Shown: positions 6,197 through 14,742, counted from the stretch's first letter. The stretch: 29,883 bases of DNA from JANRKF01 sp964518725 (GCA_964518725.1 CAZFKP010000024.1:1-29883); one strand, 5' to 3'. Made by a program: numbers and translations. Notes: generated by a model from the sequence alone, not told the origin.

Positions 6197-7018
6197 TCAC
6201 GCGTTGCTGAGGCCGGAGGAGCTTACAGGAAGCGCACCGGTCGATTGCTTGGGCACCGGAGAACCGGCGGGTGCGTCAAAGTTATCTGCAATAACAGGGG
6301 TTTCCGGCTTCGGCATGCCGGCGGCCTGCTTGAATGCCACCTGCACCGCATCGGCGGGATTGGTCGTCGTCATCGCGGTTGCTGGCGACGCTTGCATGTG
6401 GGATTTACCCTCGTTAATCATGATGGCGGCATCTGCCTTAATCGCCGCTGCCGCACCGCCATAGGCTTTTTCCAGTTTGATGTCTTCCTGCGCCTGCACG
6501 AAGCTGATCGGAGCACCATTAAAGTGAGACATTACTTTTTTGCCTACTGCCGCCATGAAGTCTCCAACAGCTCCAACGCTCATTAGCGCGAGTTTGATTG
6601 CCGAAAGAATATTCCCGTTAAAAAGTTCCTGTATGGCAGTCTGGCGATCGGCATTAATTTTTGGATCCTGCGCGCCAAGATCAATTCCGGCCATGTAATC
6701 ATTGGCCAGTTTCTGGACACGGTACTGGTACATCTTGGTTGCATTCTCGGGACTGGCGACGACATTCGCCCGGTATTCCGCCTCAAAGGCCTGACGATAA
6801 GAAAGAAGCGGGTTTGCGCGGTACTCAGCCTCCGCCCTGTCGAAGGCTTCCGGGTCGCTACCGAGTTTGGGTGCCGGTTTTCCCGCCCGGTTCCACATAT
6901 GCTGAAAATGTGCGAATGCCTGCTGGCGAGCGTCATCGCCGCCGATGACGCTCGCAACCGGCTTGCCGCCCACCTGCGGCAATCCGGGCATTTCAAGTGC
7001 AATAGGTTTTGTTGTCAT
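6197..7018 (-). CDS. Hypothetical protein, alanine-rich, with a duplicated EAEYRAN motif
   Basis: I do not recognise this 273-residue protein. The ATG at 7016-7018 gives a protein without signal peptide. Residues about 63-86 contain EAEYRAN twice, 16 residues apart, in a helical region rich in Ala, Tyr and Arg. A weakly hydrophobic stretch follows in the middle (LSAIKLALMSVGAVGDFMAAVG, split by polar residues), then an alanine-rich helix and a Pro/Ser/Thr-rich tail of about 60 residues that is likely disordered. It lies 99 bp upstream of tig in the same direction and diverges from agmatine deiminase. Base composition resembles its neighbours, so recent transfer is not indicated. It may be lineage-specific. 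Confidence 0.7.
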   Translation of the reverse strand: MTTKPIALEMPGLPQVGGKPVASVIGGDDARQQAFAHFQHMWNRAGKPAPKLGSDPEAFDRAEAEYRANPLLSYRQAFEAEYRANVVASPENATKMYQYRVQKLANDYMAGIDLGAQDPKINADRQTAIQELFNGNILSAIKLALMSVGAVGDFMAAVGKKVMSHFNGAPISFVQAQEDIKLEKAYGGAAAAIKADAAIMINEGKSHMQASPATAMTTTNPADAVQVAFKQAAGMPKPETPVIADNFDAPAGSPVPKQSTGALPVSSSGLSNA

Positions 7019-7150
7019 AGGGTAAGCCTACCATAACTGACCGTATTGCAATATGAAGTTTTCATGACACCCGGCAATGATTAGGCTGGTTTTTGCCCGG
7101 CGTGTGACAAAATCATTGCAAAATCAATTATCCTATTGCATTGCAGGGGC

Positions 7151-8188
7151 ATGAAAAACACTGCCCAACACTATACAATGCCCGCCGAATGGGAGACCCA
7201 CCGCGCCACCCTGCTCGCTTGGCCGCACAACAAGGCCGACTGGCCGGGAAAATTCGCGCCGATTCCATGGGTATATGTTGATATTATCCGGTACCTTACG
7301 CGCCATGAGCGGGTGATCCTGCTGGTGCGTCACGCCAAAGACGAGGCCATTGCCCGCGATATGCTCGAGCGCGGCGGTGCCAATCTTGATCGGGTCGATT
7401 TCCAGCACATTCGGACCAACCGCATCTGGATGCGTGATGCCGGCCCTATCTGGGTGAAGCGCGCCGGCGGAAAATCGGGTGTCGATACGATTTTAGACTT
7501 TAAATTCAATGCCTGGGCGAAATATCCTAACCATTTACTTGATGACAAAATCCCCGCCAAATTAGAGGGTTTTACTGGCCTGAACCGGGTGGTTCCTACC
7601 CATCGGGGCAAACAGGTCGTATTGGAGGGCGGCGCCATTGACGTGAATGGCAAGGGATTGCTGCTTACCACCGAAGAATGCATGCTTTCCAGCAACCAAT
7701 GTCGGAATCCCGGCTTCAAGAAACAAGATTATGAAACTGTTTTTGAACAATATTTAGGTATATCGCAGGTGATCTGGCTGGATAAAGGGATTGTCGGGGA
7801 TGATACGCACGGCCATGTCGACGACCTCGCCCGGTTTGTGAGTGAAAACACCGTGGCCACGGTGGTGGAAACCAATAAAAAAGACGCCAACTATACCTTG
7901 TTGCAGGAGAACCTGAAACGGCTCAAGAAAACCGGGCTCAACATCGTCGAGCTGCCAATGCCTAAACCGGTGGTGTTTGAGGATGAACGCCTGCCCGCGA
8001 GCTATGCCAACTTCCTGATCGCCAACAAACAAGTGCTGGTTCCGACCTTCAACGACGCGAATGACCGCCTGGCGCTGAATCTACTTGCCGAGTGTTTCCC
8101 AAAGCACGAAGTCATCGGCATCCACTGCGGCGATTTTATCTGGGGGCTCGGCACCATCCACTGCATGAGCCAGCAGGTGCCGCTATAA
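7151..8188 (+). CDS. aguA: Agmatine deiminase / peptidylarginine deiminase family protein
   Basis: This 345-residue enzyme belongs to the guanidino-group modifying superfamily. Agmatine deiminase converts agmatine to N-carbamoylputrescine and ammonia in putrescine synthesis. The family landmarks are present: PAEWETHRATLLAWPHN near the N-terminus, WMRDAGP around residues 93-99, VLEGGAID, DDTHGHVDD, and the catalytic cysteine at 338 in GTIHCMSQQ. The ATG at 7151 is close behind GCAGGGG; a TTG at 7136 is the alternative. The partner N-carbamoylputrescine amidase (aguB) is not in the window. Some members of the family act on peptidyl-arginine, so substrate is less certain than fold. It converges with the prepilin peptidase gene and overlaps it by six bases. 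Confidence 0.88.
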   Translation: MKNTAQHYTMPAEWETHRATLLAWPHNKADWPGKFAPIPWVYVDIIRYLTRHERVILLVRHAKDEAIARDMLERGGANLDRVDFQHIRTNRIWMRDAGPIWVKRAGGKSGVDTILDFKFNAWAKYPNHLLDDKIPAKLEGFTGLNRVVPTHRGKQVVLEGGAIDVNGKGLLLTTEECMLSSNQCRNPGFKKQDYETVFEQYLGISQVIWLDKGIVGDDTHGHVDDLARFVSENTVATVVETNKKDANYTLLQENLKRLKKTGLNIVELPMPKPVVFEDERLPASYANFLIANKQVLVPTFNDANDRLALNLLAECFPKHEVIGIHCGDFIWGLGTIHCMSQQVPL

Positions 8189-8671
8189 GAGCACCGCGAT
8201 CTGCCCCCGGTACATCAACCATAAAAACGCCCCGGCAATGGCCACGCCGTAGGGAATCGGGGCATCCTTCTGGAACAGGCGCGGCGTTTTAACCCGCTGT
8301 TTCCACGGCAGGTAGGGCTGGAATTTGCGGATAATCAGCACCAATAGCGAAAATACCCCACCCAGCATGGCAAAAAGCACCACAAAACCGGCAAGTTTTT
8401 CCCAGCCAACCCACAGCGCCAGCACCGTAATCAGCTTGATATCCCCGCCGCCCATTAGGCGCAGCGCAAACACTGCATAGCCACCGGCAAACACAACGCC
8501 CATGGCAGCCAAAGCCATCTTCCAGTCCACGCCCACCGGGCTCAGCCATACCGCTACCGGGTATAAGACCAGCAGCGAGCCGACTAGCCAGTTGGGGATG
8601 GTGTAGCGGGTGACGTCCAGCCACAAAGTCGCGGCCATGGCAAAGATGAGATAAAGCGAGATAACGTCCAT
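8183..8671 (-). CDS. cpaA: Type IV prepilin peptidase (A24 family, CpaA/TadV-like)
   Basis: This is a polytopic aspartic protease of 162 residues, the short form without methylase domain seen in Flp/Tad pilus systems. It cleaves the leader of type IV prepilins at the inner membrane. The two catalytic aspartates are visible: Asp19 in LDVTRYTIPN and Asp77 in the GGGDIK motif. Hydrophobic segments fill about residues 4-22, 30-46, 52-72, 82-112 and 140-158. No pilin, ATPase or other cpa gene is adjacent, so it is separated from the substrates it should serve. It ends in a tail-to-tail overlap with the deiminase gene. Confidence 0.88.
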   Translation of the reverse strand: MDVISLYLIFAMAATLWLDVTRYTIPNWLVGSLLVLYPVAVWLSPVGVDWKMALAAMGVVFAGGYAVFALRLMGGGDIKLITVLALWVGWEKLAGFVVLFAMLGGVFSLLVLIIRKFQPYLPWKQRVKTPRLFQKDAPIPYGVAIAGAFLWLMYRGQIAVLL

Positions 8672-8724
8672 CCACCCTAGGTAACAGCAAAATGCTAGGA
8701 ATTAATTAACGAAGCTGCCTTAGA

Positions 8725-9525
8725 ATGGAAATTAGCCATATGCCCACACTTGTACTCACCCTTACTGTGATTTATTGCGCGCTGCTTGTGGGCATGGCGC
8801 TCTTCCAGCGACGGCTGATGTATCACCCGGTTTCCGGCGACGCACCGCCCGCCCGGCACGGCCTGCCACATTTTTCCGACCTGATGATTGAAAGCGACGA
8901 CGGCACCCCATTACAGCTTTGGTACCATGAAGCAAAAAGCGACCTGCCCACCATCGTGTATTTCCACGGTAATGCCGGGCATCTCGGCGATCGCGCAAGT
9001 ATATTTTCCGCACTGGCGGCGCAGGGGTTGGGCGTCGCCGCCATCAGCTACCGCGGCTATGGCAGGAGCGAGGGCAGCCCGAATGAAAAGGGAATCTACG
9101 CCGATGCACGCGCCGCCATCAAATGGGTGAAAGCCCGCGGCATACCGCTTTCCAACATCGCGTTTTACGGCGAATCGCTCGGCACCGGTGTCGCCGTCCG
9201 GATGGCAACGGAATTCACCCCGCGCCATGTTTTCCTCCAGGCTCCGTACACCTCGGTCGTGAACCGGGCGGCGGAGATTTACTGGTTCGTGCCGGTACGG
9301 CTGTTGATCGAGGATCATTTTGATTCACTAGCACATATCGGCAAGGTGCGCGTGCCGCTTACTATTTTCCATGGCAAGCTTGATCCGGTTATTCCATCAC
9401 AACATGCACAAACATTGCTTGCCGCCGCCAATGAACCAAAGCAGCTTTTCCTGTTCGACGGCATCGGCCACACCGATTTCGACAATGTTGTTATCGCCCA
9501 GCACGTGATCGACGCGCTGCAATAA
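8725..9525 (+). CDS. Membrane-anchored alpha/beta hydrolase (BEM46-like)
   Basis: A 266-residue serine hydrolase. An N-terminal hydrophobic segment (about residues 7-26) should anchor it in the membrane. The alpha/beta hydrolase fold follows, with the oxyanion motif HGNAG at 81-85, the nucleophile Ser151 in GESLG, Asp220 in GKLDP and His249 in GIGHTDF, so the triad is complete. The closest family type that I recognise is the BEM46/ABHD13 group of lipid or ester hydrolases; the substrate cannot be read from sequence. An in-frame ATG at 8740 is an alternative start. It precedes the DprE1-like gene by 44 bp on the same strand and may share its transcript. Confidence 0.85.
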   Translation: MEISHMPTLVLTLTVIYCALLVGMALFQRRLMYHPVSGDAPPARHGLPHFSDLMIESDDGTPLQLWYHEAKSDLPTIVYFHGNAGHLGDRASIFSALAAQGLGVAAISYRGYGRSEGSPNEKGIYADARAAIKWVKARGIPLSNIAFYGESLGTGVAVRMATEFTPRHVFLQAPYTSVVNRAAEIYWFVPVRLLIEDHFDSLAHIGKVRVPLTIFHGKLDPVIPSQHAQTLLAAANEPKQLFLFDGIGHTDFDNVVIAQHVIDALQ

Positions 9526-9569
9526 GATTGAAGATTGCACAAACCTTGTGCTTTCGCTATTTTCGCCGC

Positions 9570-10928
9570 ATGGCCAATATCAAGCGCGAACATTTATCTG
9601 GCTGGGGGCTAACACCCGCCACCCACTGCGTCAGCTACCGTCCGGAAAAAGAGCGGGAACTGGCAGCACTGCTGGCAACCCATAAAACACCGGTGATCGC
9701 ACGCGGGCTGGGGCGCTCGTACGGCGATGCCAGCCTGCAGCCCGGCGGCGTGATTAAAACCGAGCGGCTGGATCATTTCATTGAATTCGACAAAGATAGC
9801 GGCATATTGCGGGCACAGGCCGGGGTGAGCCTCGCCGAGGTCATGGCATTCTCCGTGCCACGCGGTTTCCTGCCGCCGGTCATTCCCGGCACCAAACATG
9901 TCACCCTCGGCGGCGCGTTCGCCTGCAACGTTCATGGCAAGAACCAATATAAGCTCGGTGAATTCGCCGAACACGTGACCCAGATTCGCCTGCTGATGGA
10001 GGGTGGCAAACGCGTTGAATGCTCCCCCACCGAACATACCGACCTGTTCTGGGCAACCGCCGGCGGCATGGGCATGACCGGCATCATCGAGGAATTGTCG
10101 CTACGGCTGATGCCGATTCATTCCACCTCTTTGCGTACCCATGCGCGCCGGGTAGGCAATATCGAAGGCATGGTCGCCGAATTTGAAGCTTACCGTGGAA
10201 GTGCCGATTACATGATCGGCTGGATCGACCATATGGCACGCGGGGAGAAAATCGGCCGCGGGGTATTCGAGGCAGCAAACCACATTACCATGGGCGAAGG
10301 CGGAAGCGCACTTTCAAGCTACCGTCAACCGCCGCCAAGAATTTCCGTGCCGTGCCATGCGCCAGCCATGCTGCTCAATAAATATTCGATGGCGCTTTAT
10401 AACAGTTTCCGTTTCAAGCGCTATGAGCACCACCCGGAAAATGGGCGCACGGATCTTGGGCATTTCTTTCATCCGCTGGACGGCATCGCGCACTGGAACC
10501 GGCTTTACGGAAAGAGTGGGTTTTTCCAGTACCAGTGCCTGTTGCCAGATAGCGAGTCTGTCGCCACCCACCTGCGGCAACTCCTTACCTCACTGCAGGC
10601 GGAGAAGATATTTTCCTTCCTCGCCGTGATCAAATATCACCGTGCGGGTAAATCACCGGTCAGCTTTTCGCGCCCGGGCTATTCGGTGGCGCTTGATTTC
10701 CCGAACACGGTGCGGGTACGCGGCGCAATTCCCCATATCAACCACTGGATTGCCGAACGCGGCGGCGTAGTGTACCTCGCCAAGGATGCACTCCTGAGCG
10801 CCGATATGTTTCATGCCATGTATGGTGCCAGGGGCGAAGCGTGGCGCGAGCACATACGCGACCTCGATCCCCATGGCCGGTTTTCTTCCATGATGTCGGA
10901 GCGGCTTGAGTGGAAATCCGGCAAATGA
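9570..10928 (+). CDS. dprE1: FAD-linked oxidase, decaprenylphosphoryl-beta-D-ribose 2'-oxidase (DprE1) family
   Basis: DprE1 oxidises decaprenyl-phosphoryl-ribose to the 2'-keto intermediate, the first half of the epimerisation to decaprenyl-phosphoryl-arabinose. This 452-residue protein has the VAO-type FAD-binding blocks ARGLGRSYGDAS (44-55) and TLGGAFACNVHGKN (112-125), and the C-terminal block YLAKDALLSADMFHAMY, whose Lys405 matches the catalytic lysine of the mycobacterial enzyme. In the block GYSVALDFP an alanine (374) occupies the place where, as I recall it, the mycobacterial enzyme has the cysteine targeted by benzothiazinones. The ATG at 9570 gives the family N-terminus; a TTG at 9528 is possible. 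No strong ribosome binding site is seen. The stop codon overlaps the next start as ATGA. Confidence 0.85.
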   Translation: MANIKREHLSGWGLTPATHCVSYRPEKERELAALLATHKTPVIARGLGRSYGDASLQPGGVIKTERLDHFIEFDKDSGILRAQAGVSLAEVMAFSVPRGFLPPVIPGTKHVTLGGAFACNVHGKNQYKLGEFAEHVTQIRLLMEGGKRVECSPTEHTDLFWATAGGMGMTGIIEELSLRLMPIHSTSLRTHARRVGNIEGMVAEFEAYRGSADYMIGWIDHMARGEKIGRGVFEAANHITMGEGGSALSSYRQPPPRISVPCHAPAMLLNKYSMALYNSFRFKRYEHHPENGRTDLGHFFHPLDGIAHWNRLYGKSGFFQYQCLLPDSESVATHLRQLLTSLQAEKIFSFLAVIKYHRAGKSPVSFSRPGYSVALDFPNTVRVRGAIPHINHWIAERGGVVYLAKDALLSADMFHAMYGARGEAWREHIRDLDPHGRFSSMMSERLEWKSGK

Positions 10929-12496
10929 TCTCCCCTGCCATGCTGCGCCCGGCCACGCTGTATGTGGCATGGCTTGCGCTGTTTTGCGTCATCTTCCTGA
11001 AAAGCTGGGTGTGCGAGGATGCTTACATCACCTTCCGGGTGATCGACAATTTTGTCCACGGGTATGGGCTGCGCTGGAATGTGAACGAGCGCGTGCAGGT
11101 CTATACCCATCCGCTGTGGTTATTGCTGCACCTGCCTTTCGCGCCGCTGTGGGATAATCTGTTCCATCTGAACATCGCCCTGTCGGTCATGTGCAGCAGC
11201 CTGGCGGTCGCCATCGCCCTCCTCACCTTCCGTAAATCGCTTGCCGTGACACTGGTGTGCTTCGTCATTCCGCTGTTCCTATCCAAAGCATTCCTCGACT
11301 ACACCAGCTCCGGCCTGGAGACTTCGCTCTCGTTCCTGCTGTTTGCCATCCTCGGCTACGTGGTAGTGCACGGGCAGGAACGCCCATGGTTTCCGTTCAC
11401 CCTGTCATTGACTGCCTCGCTGCTGCTGCTTAACCGGCTCGACCATATCATCCTGATTGCGCCGCTGCTGGCATGGCTCGCCGTGCAACACGCCGCACGC
11501 GTTAAAACGCCGGGCGGCGTGGCGATGCTGGTGGCCGGAGCGTTGCCGCTGGTTGCGTGGTTTAGTTTTTCGCTGATTTATTACGGGTTCTTATTCCCCA
11601 ATACCAAATATGCCAAACTCGACACCGGTTTTCCGCTATCGGACTATCTGTTGCAAGGGGCACATTACGCCTTTATCTGGATCACCCACGACACCGCCTC
11701 GGTGCTGGTCATGCTGGCGGCGCTGCTGCTCACGTTCCGCCACACCTTACGCACGCCGCTGCTGGCCACCATCGCCACGGGCATCGTGCTTAATTACTGC
11801 TATGTGCTGTATATCGGCGGCGACTACATGATGGGGCGTTTTTACGCAGTCATTTTTTTTGCCTCCAGCTGGCTGCTGTTGGCGATCGCGCCGGATACGG
11901 CACGCGACGATATTTTGTTTTCCGCCATCATTGCTCTGTTCCTTGCCTTCGCCGCCTCACACCTCATGCTCAAAATCCGCGAAGAATGCGAGGCCTGCCT
12001 CCCAGTCAAAGGGCGCGTGATTGATGCAAGCCGCATTTTCGGCAGTAACGGGCTGTTTCGCTCTTACTGGCCGCCCAACATGCGTGCCGAAGGGCAATAT
12101 AAATTTGCCAAGGATGGGAAGGATATGGCCAAGGAAGTACTGCCTCCCATCAAGCCGCTGCGCTATATCGGCATGGCACCCTACTATGCAGGCGCGCGCG
12201 GAATATTTGTCGACGAGTTGGCGCTCACCGATGCATTTCTCGCCCGCCTCCCTGCACAAAGCACCCGGGCATTCTATGTTGGCCATTACAAACGGCGCAT
12301 TCCAAAAGGCTATATGGATGCCGTACAGTATGGTATAACCAGCGGCATGCATCCGAGCATCCGGCGCTATTATGAAAAACTCACACTCATCACACAGGGG
12401 GATGTGTGGGATAAGGAGCGGATCATCACGATTATACGGTTTAACTTTGGACAATATGAACATTACAAACTCGCCTACTTCCGCCCGTCGCGCTAA
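10925..12496 (+). CDS. Polytopic GT-C type glycosyltransferase, AftB-like (putative arabinosyltransferase)
   Basis: This 523-residue integral membrane protein has about nine to ten hydrophobic segments in the first 340 residues and a soluble C-terminal domain of about 170 residues. The first extracytoplasmic loop has the GT-C pattern CEDAYITFRVIDNF, followed by GYGLRWN and VYTHPLW, which resembles AftB-type arabinofuranosyltransferases and other lipid-phosphate-sugar dependent enzymes; the acidic pair Glu-Asp would be catalytic. The ATG at 10925 overlaps the dprE1 stop codon, so translation is coupled, and an upstream GTG at 10910 is less likely. Flanking DprE1 and DprE2 homologues suggest decaprenyl-phosphoryl-arabinose as donor. 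The acceptor is unknown. Confidence 0.72.
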   Translation: MISPAMLRPATLYVAWLALFCVIFLKSWVCEDAYITFRVIDNFVHGYGLRWNVNERVQVYTHPLWLLLHLPFAPLWDNLFHLNIALSVMCSSLAVAIALLTFRKSLAVTLVCFVIPLFLSKAFLDYTSSGLETSLSFLLFAILGYVVVHGQERPWFPFTLSLTASLLLLNRLDHIILIAPLLAWLAVQHAARVKTPGGVAMLVAGALPLVAWFSFSLIYYGFLFPNTKYAKLDTGFPLSDYLLQGAHYAFIWITHDTASVLVMLAALLLTFRHTLRTPLLATIATGIVLNYCYVLYIGGDYMMGRFYAVIFFASSWLLLAIAPDTARDDILFSAIIALFLAFAASHLMLKIREECEACLPVKGRVIDASRIFGSNGLFRSYWPPNMRAEGQYKFAKDGKDMAKEVLPPIKPLRYIGMAPYYAGARGIFVDELALTDAFLARLPAQSTRAFYVGHYKRRIPKGYMDAVQYGITSGMHPSIRRYYEKLTLITQGDVWDKERIITIIRFNFGQYEHYKLAYFRPSR

Positions 12497-13211
12497 AAAT
12501 GCTGCCGTGATCGGCGCCACCTCATCATTGGCAAGCAGCCTGTGCCGGGCATTGGCACGCGCCGGTTACCAGCTCACGCTGGTCGCACGCGATGAGCGCG
12601 AGCTGGAAATCCGCGCCGGCGACCTTGCCACCCGTTACGGCACGTCCTGCCGTACCCTGCATGTTGACCTCATGGAAAAGCATTTCTCCGCCGCCAAGCT
12701 GGTGGAGCGGCTCGGCGCATTCGATACGCTGTTTTATGTCGCTGGTGACATGGGCACCAGCGAGCAGGATGACCTTGCCAACCTCGTGCATGTCGCCATG
12801 ATCAACTATGTCGTCCCCAGCCAGATATTGTCGGTCGCCGCCGAGGCAATGAGCGAATCGGGCGGTGGGAATGTGGTGGTTATCGGATCCGTAGCAGGCG
12901 ATCGCGGACGCGCCAGCAACTATGAATATGGCGCTGCCAAGGCCGCACTCGCCGCTTTTGCCAGCGGCCTGCGCAACCGCTATGCAGCCCGCGGCGTGCA
13001 CGTGATGACGGTGAAGCCCGGCTTTATCGACTCGCCGATGACTTGGGGCATGAACAGCCCGCTGATCGCCCGCCGCAGCGATGTCGCGGATGCCATCCTG
13101 CGGGCAATGGATAAGGGGAAAAACGTGGTGTACGTGCCGTGGTTCTGGCGCTACATTATGCTCATCATCTGCCATATTCCGGAATCCGTATTTAAAAAAC
13201 TCAACCTCTAA
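12456..13211 (+). CDS. dprE2: Short-chain dehydrogenase, decaprenylphosphoryl-2-keto-ribose reductase (DprE2) family
   Basis: A 251-residue SDR. It has the nucleotide-binding motif GATSSLA at 20-26, an unusual glycine pattern typical of DprE2-like proteins, then Ser145 in IGSVAG and the catalytic pair Tyr158-Lys162 in YGAAK. DprE2 reduces the keto intermediate made by DprE1, completing epimerisation of the polyprenyl-linked ribose to arabinose. The ATG at 12456, preceded by GGA, overlaps the end of the glycosyltransferase gene by 41 bases; the frame is open upstream to 12372 inside that gene, but this extension has no family support. A C-terminal hydrophobic stretch (FWRYIMLIICHI) may touch the membrane. 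Assignment rests on both sequence and the DprE1 neighbour. Confidence 0.8.
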   Translation: MNITNSPTSARRAKNAAVIGATSSLASSLCRALARAGYQLTLVARDERELEIRAGDLATRYGTSCRTLHVDLMEKHFSAAKLVERLGAFDTLFYVAGDMGTSEQDDLANLVHVAMINYVVPSQILSVAAEAMSESGGGNVVVIGSVAGDRGRASNYEYGAAKAALAAFASGLRNRYAARGVHVMTVKPGFIDSPMTWGMNSPLIARRSDVADAILRAMDKGKNVVYVPWFWRYIMLIICHIPESVFKKLNL

Positions 13212-13223
13212 CAGGAGATCGCC

Positions 13224-13829
13224 ATGCGTTTTGTTCCACGCTGCTTACTGATTGCCGCCACCCTTGCCGGTAGCCCCACCCTCGCCGCCGATCCGTACGC
13301 GATCGACAAATCCCACACCAACGTGCTGTTCTTCATCAGCCACCTTGGATTCTCGGAAACGATTGGCCGTTTCGACCAGATCGACGGCACGCTGATGCTC
13401 GATGAAGACGCCCCGGAGAAAAGCACGGTAGATGTGGTCATCAAAGCCGACAGTATCAACACCCAAAGCCCGGAACTCAATAAACACCTACAATCTTCCG
13501 ACTGGCTGGATACGGCAAAATACCCGGAAATCCGTTTCGTCAGCACATCGGTGAAGCGCACCGGTGATCACACGGCGGATGTCACCGGCGACCTGACCCT
13601 GCACGGCGTTACCAAATCTGTGGTGCTTACCACCAAACTCAACAAGGCAGATTACTTCCCGATGGCCGACGCGTGGATCGCGGGCTTCAATGCCGAAACA
13701 ACGATCAAGCGCTCCGATTTCGGCGTGAATTACGGGCTGCCCATGGTCGGCGATGAGATGAAGATTCTGATCAGTACCGAGTTCCACAATAAAGAAAAGA
13801 AACGCCCGATGCCTGAGAAAAAAGGCTAA
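13224..13829 (+). CDS. yceI: YceI family periplasmic protein
   Basis: A 201-residue secreted protein. A signal peptide occupies about residues 1-21 (cleavage after LAA or nearby). The mature part is one YceI domain, a lipocalin-like beta barrel that binds isoprenoid or other amphiphilic lipids; visible landmarks are YAIDKSHTNVLFFISHLGFS, the central DGTLMLD, the DVTGDLTLHGVTKSV block and the end segment DFGVNYGLPMVGDEMKI. The start has a good AGGAGA eight bases upstream. It follows dprE2 by 12 bp on the same strand. A lipid-carrier role next to a polyprenyl-phosphate pathway is suggestive but unproven. The tail is charged. It overlaps recR tail to tail by four bases. Confidence 0.92.
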   Translation: MRFVPRCLLIAATLAGSPTLAADPYAIDKSHTNVLFFISHLGFSETIGRFDQIDGTLMLDEDAPEKSTVDVVIKADSINTQSPELNKHLQSSDWLDTAKYPEIRFVSTSVKRTGDHTADVTGDLTLHGVTKSVVLTTKLNKADYFPMADAWIAGFNAETTIKRSDFGVNYGLPMVGDEMKILISTEFHNKEKKRPMPEKKG

Positions 13830-14419
13830 GCGGGAAGCCGCGCCTTGATCGCCGCACCCAGCGTGCCGTCGTCGAGGTAATCTAATTCGCCTCCCATCGG
13901 AATGCCTTGTGCAAGACGCGAGATGCTGACGCTCGCCCCCTGCATGCGACCCGTCAGGTAGTGCGCCGTCGTCTGGCCTTCCAGCGTGGCATTGGTGGCG
14001 AGGATAACTTCTTTCACCTCGCCGGAAAAAACACGTGCAATCAGCGGTTCGATGTGAAGTTGCGCGGGACCCCGATCTTCTAGTGCCGATAATGTGCCGC
14101 CCAGAACATGGTAGCGGCCTTTGAACAGGTTGCAACGTTCGATCGCCCATAAATCCGCCACTTCCTCCACCACACACACAATCGAAGGATCACGGCGTGC
14201 ATCGGCGCAAATGTGGCACGGGTCAATGCTGTCGAGATTGCCACACTGCGCGCATGGCTTGATGGTTTCCGCCGCCCGTGCGAGGCCTGCCGCCAGCGGC
14301 AGCATCACACGGTCTTTCTGCCGCATCAGGTGCAACACCACACGCCGCGCCGAACGCGGCCCCAAGCCCGGAAGCTTGGAAAACACACGGATCAGATCTT
14401 CAATATCCGAATGCGCCAT
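13826..14419 (-). CDS. recR: Recombination mediator protein RecR
   Basis: RecR works with RecF and RecO to load RecA on gapped DNA. The 197-residue protein is full length. It has an N-terminal helix-hairpin-helix (LPGLGPRSARR), a zinc finger with cysteines 56, 59, 68 and 71, a Toprim domain starting with CVVEEVADLWAIE, and the C-terminal block GIPMGGELDYLDDGTL. It is the last gene of dnaX-ybaB-recR, the standard bacterial arrangement. Only two bases separate its start from the ybaB stop, so it depends on upstream translation. Confidence 0.98.
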   Translation of the reverse strand: MAHSDIEDLIRVFSKLPGLGPRSARRVVLHLMRQKDRVMLPLAAGLARAAETIKPCAQCGNLDSIDPCHICADARRDPSIVCVVEEVADLWAIERCNLFKGRYHVLGGTLSALEDRGPAQLHIEPLIARVFSGEVKEVILATNATLEGQTTAHYLTGRMQGASVSISRLAQGIPMGGELDYLDDGTLGAAIKARLPA

Positions 14420-14421
14420 AT

Positions 14422-14742
14422 TTAAAAGGGTAATTTCATGCCAGGCGGCAGGTTCAGCCCCGCTGTCATCTGGCTCATCTGCTGGTTGGCGAGCGTATCC
14501 ACCTTGTTCGACGCATCGTTAAACGCCGCGATGATTAAATCTTCGAGCATTTCTTTCTCGGAAGGCGCAAGCAGGCTTTCGTCAATGCTGATTTTTTTTA
14601 GAGCTTTTTTGCCGCTGATCACCAGCTTTACCGCACCGCCGCCGGAGCTGCCTTCGCTTTCAGATTCCTCAAGCTTCGCCTGCATGGTCGCCATCTTTGA
14701 CTGCATTTCCGCCGCCTGTTTCATCATTTTCTGTATGTTCAT
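14422..14742 (-). CDS. ybaB: YbaB/EbfC family nucleoid-associated protein
   Basis: A 106-residue DNA-binding dimer of the YbaB/EbfC family. The N-terminal helix is rich in Met, Gln and Lys (MNIQKMMKQAAEMQSKMATM), followed by a glycine-rich turn, then the beta-strand block VKLVISGKKALKKISID and the helix EDLIIAAFNDASNKV, all typical. The C-terminus ends in a Met/Gly/Pro-rich tail. It lies three bases behind dnaX and two before recR in one operon. Confidence 0.96.
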   Translation of the reverse strand: MNIQKMMKQAAEMQSKMATMQAKLEESESEGSSGGGAVKLVISGKKALKKISIDESLLAPSEKEMLEDLIIAAFNDASNKVDTLANQQMSQMTAGLNLPPGMKLPF

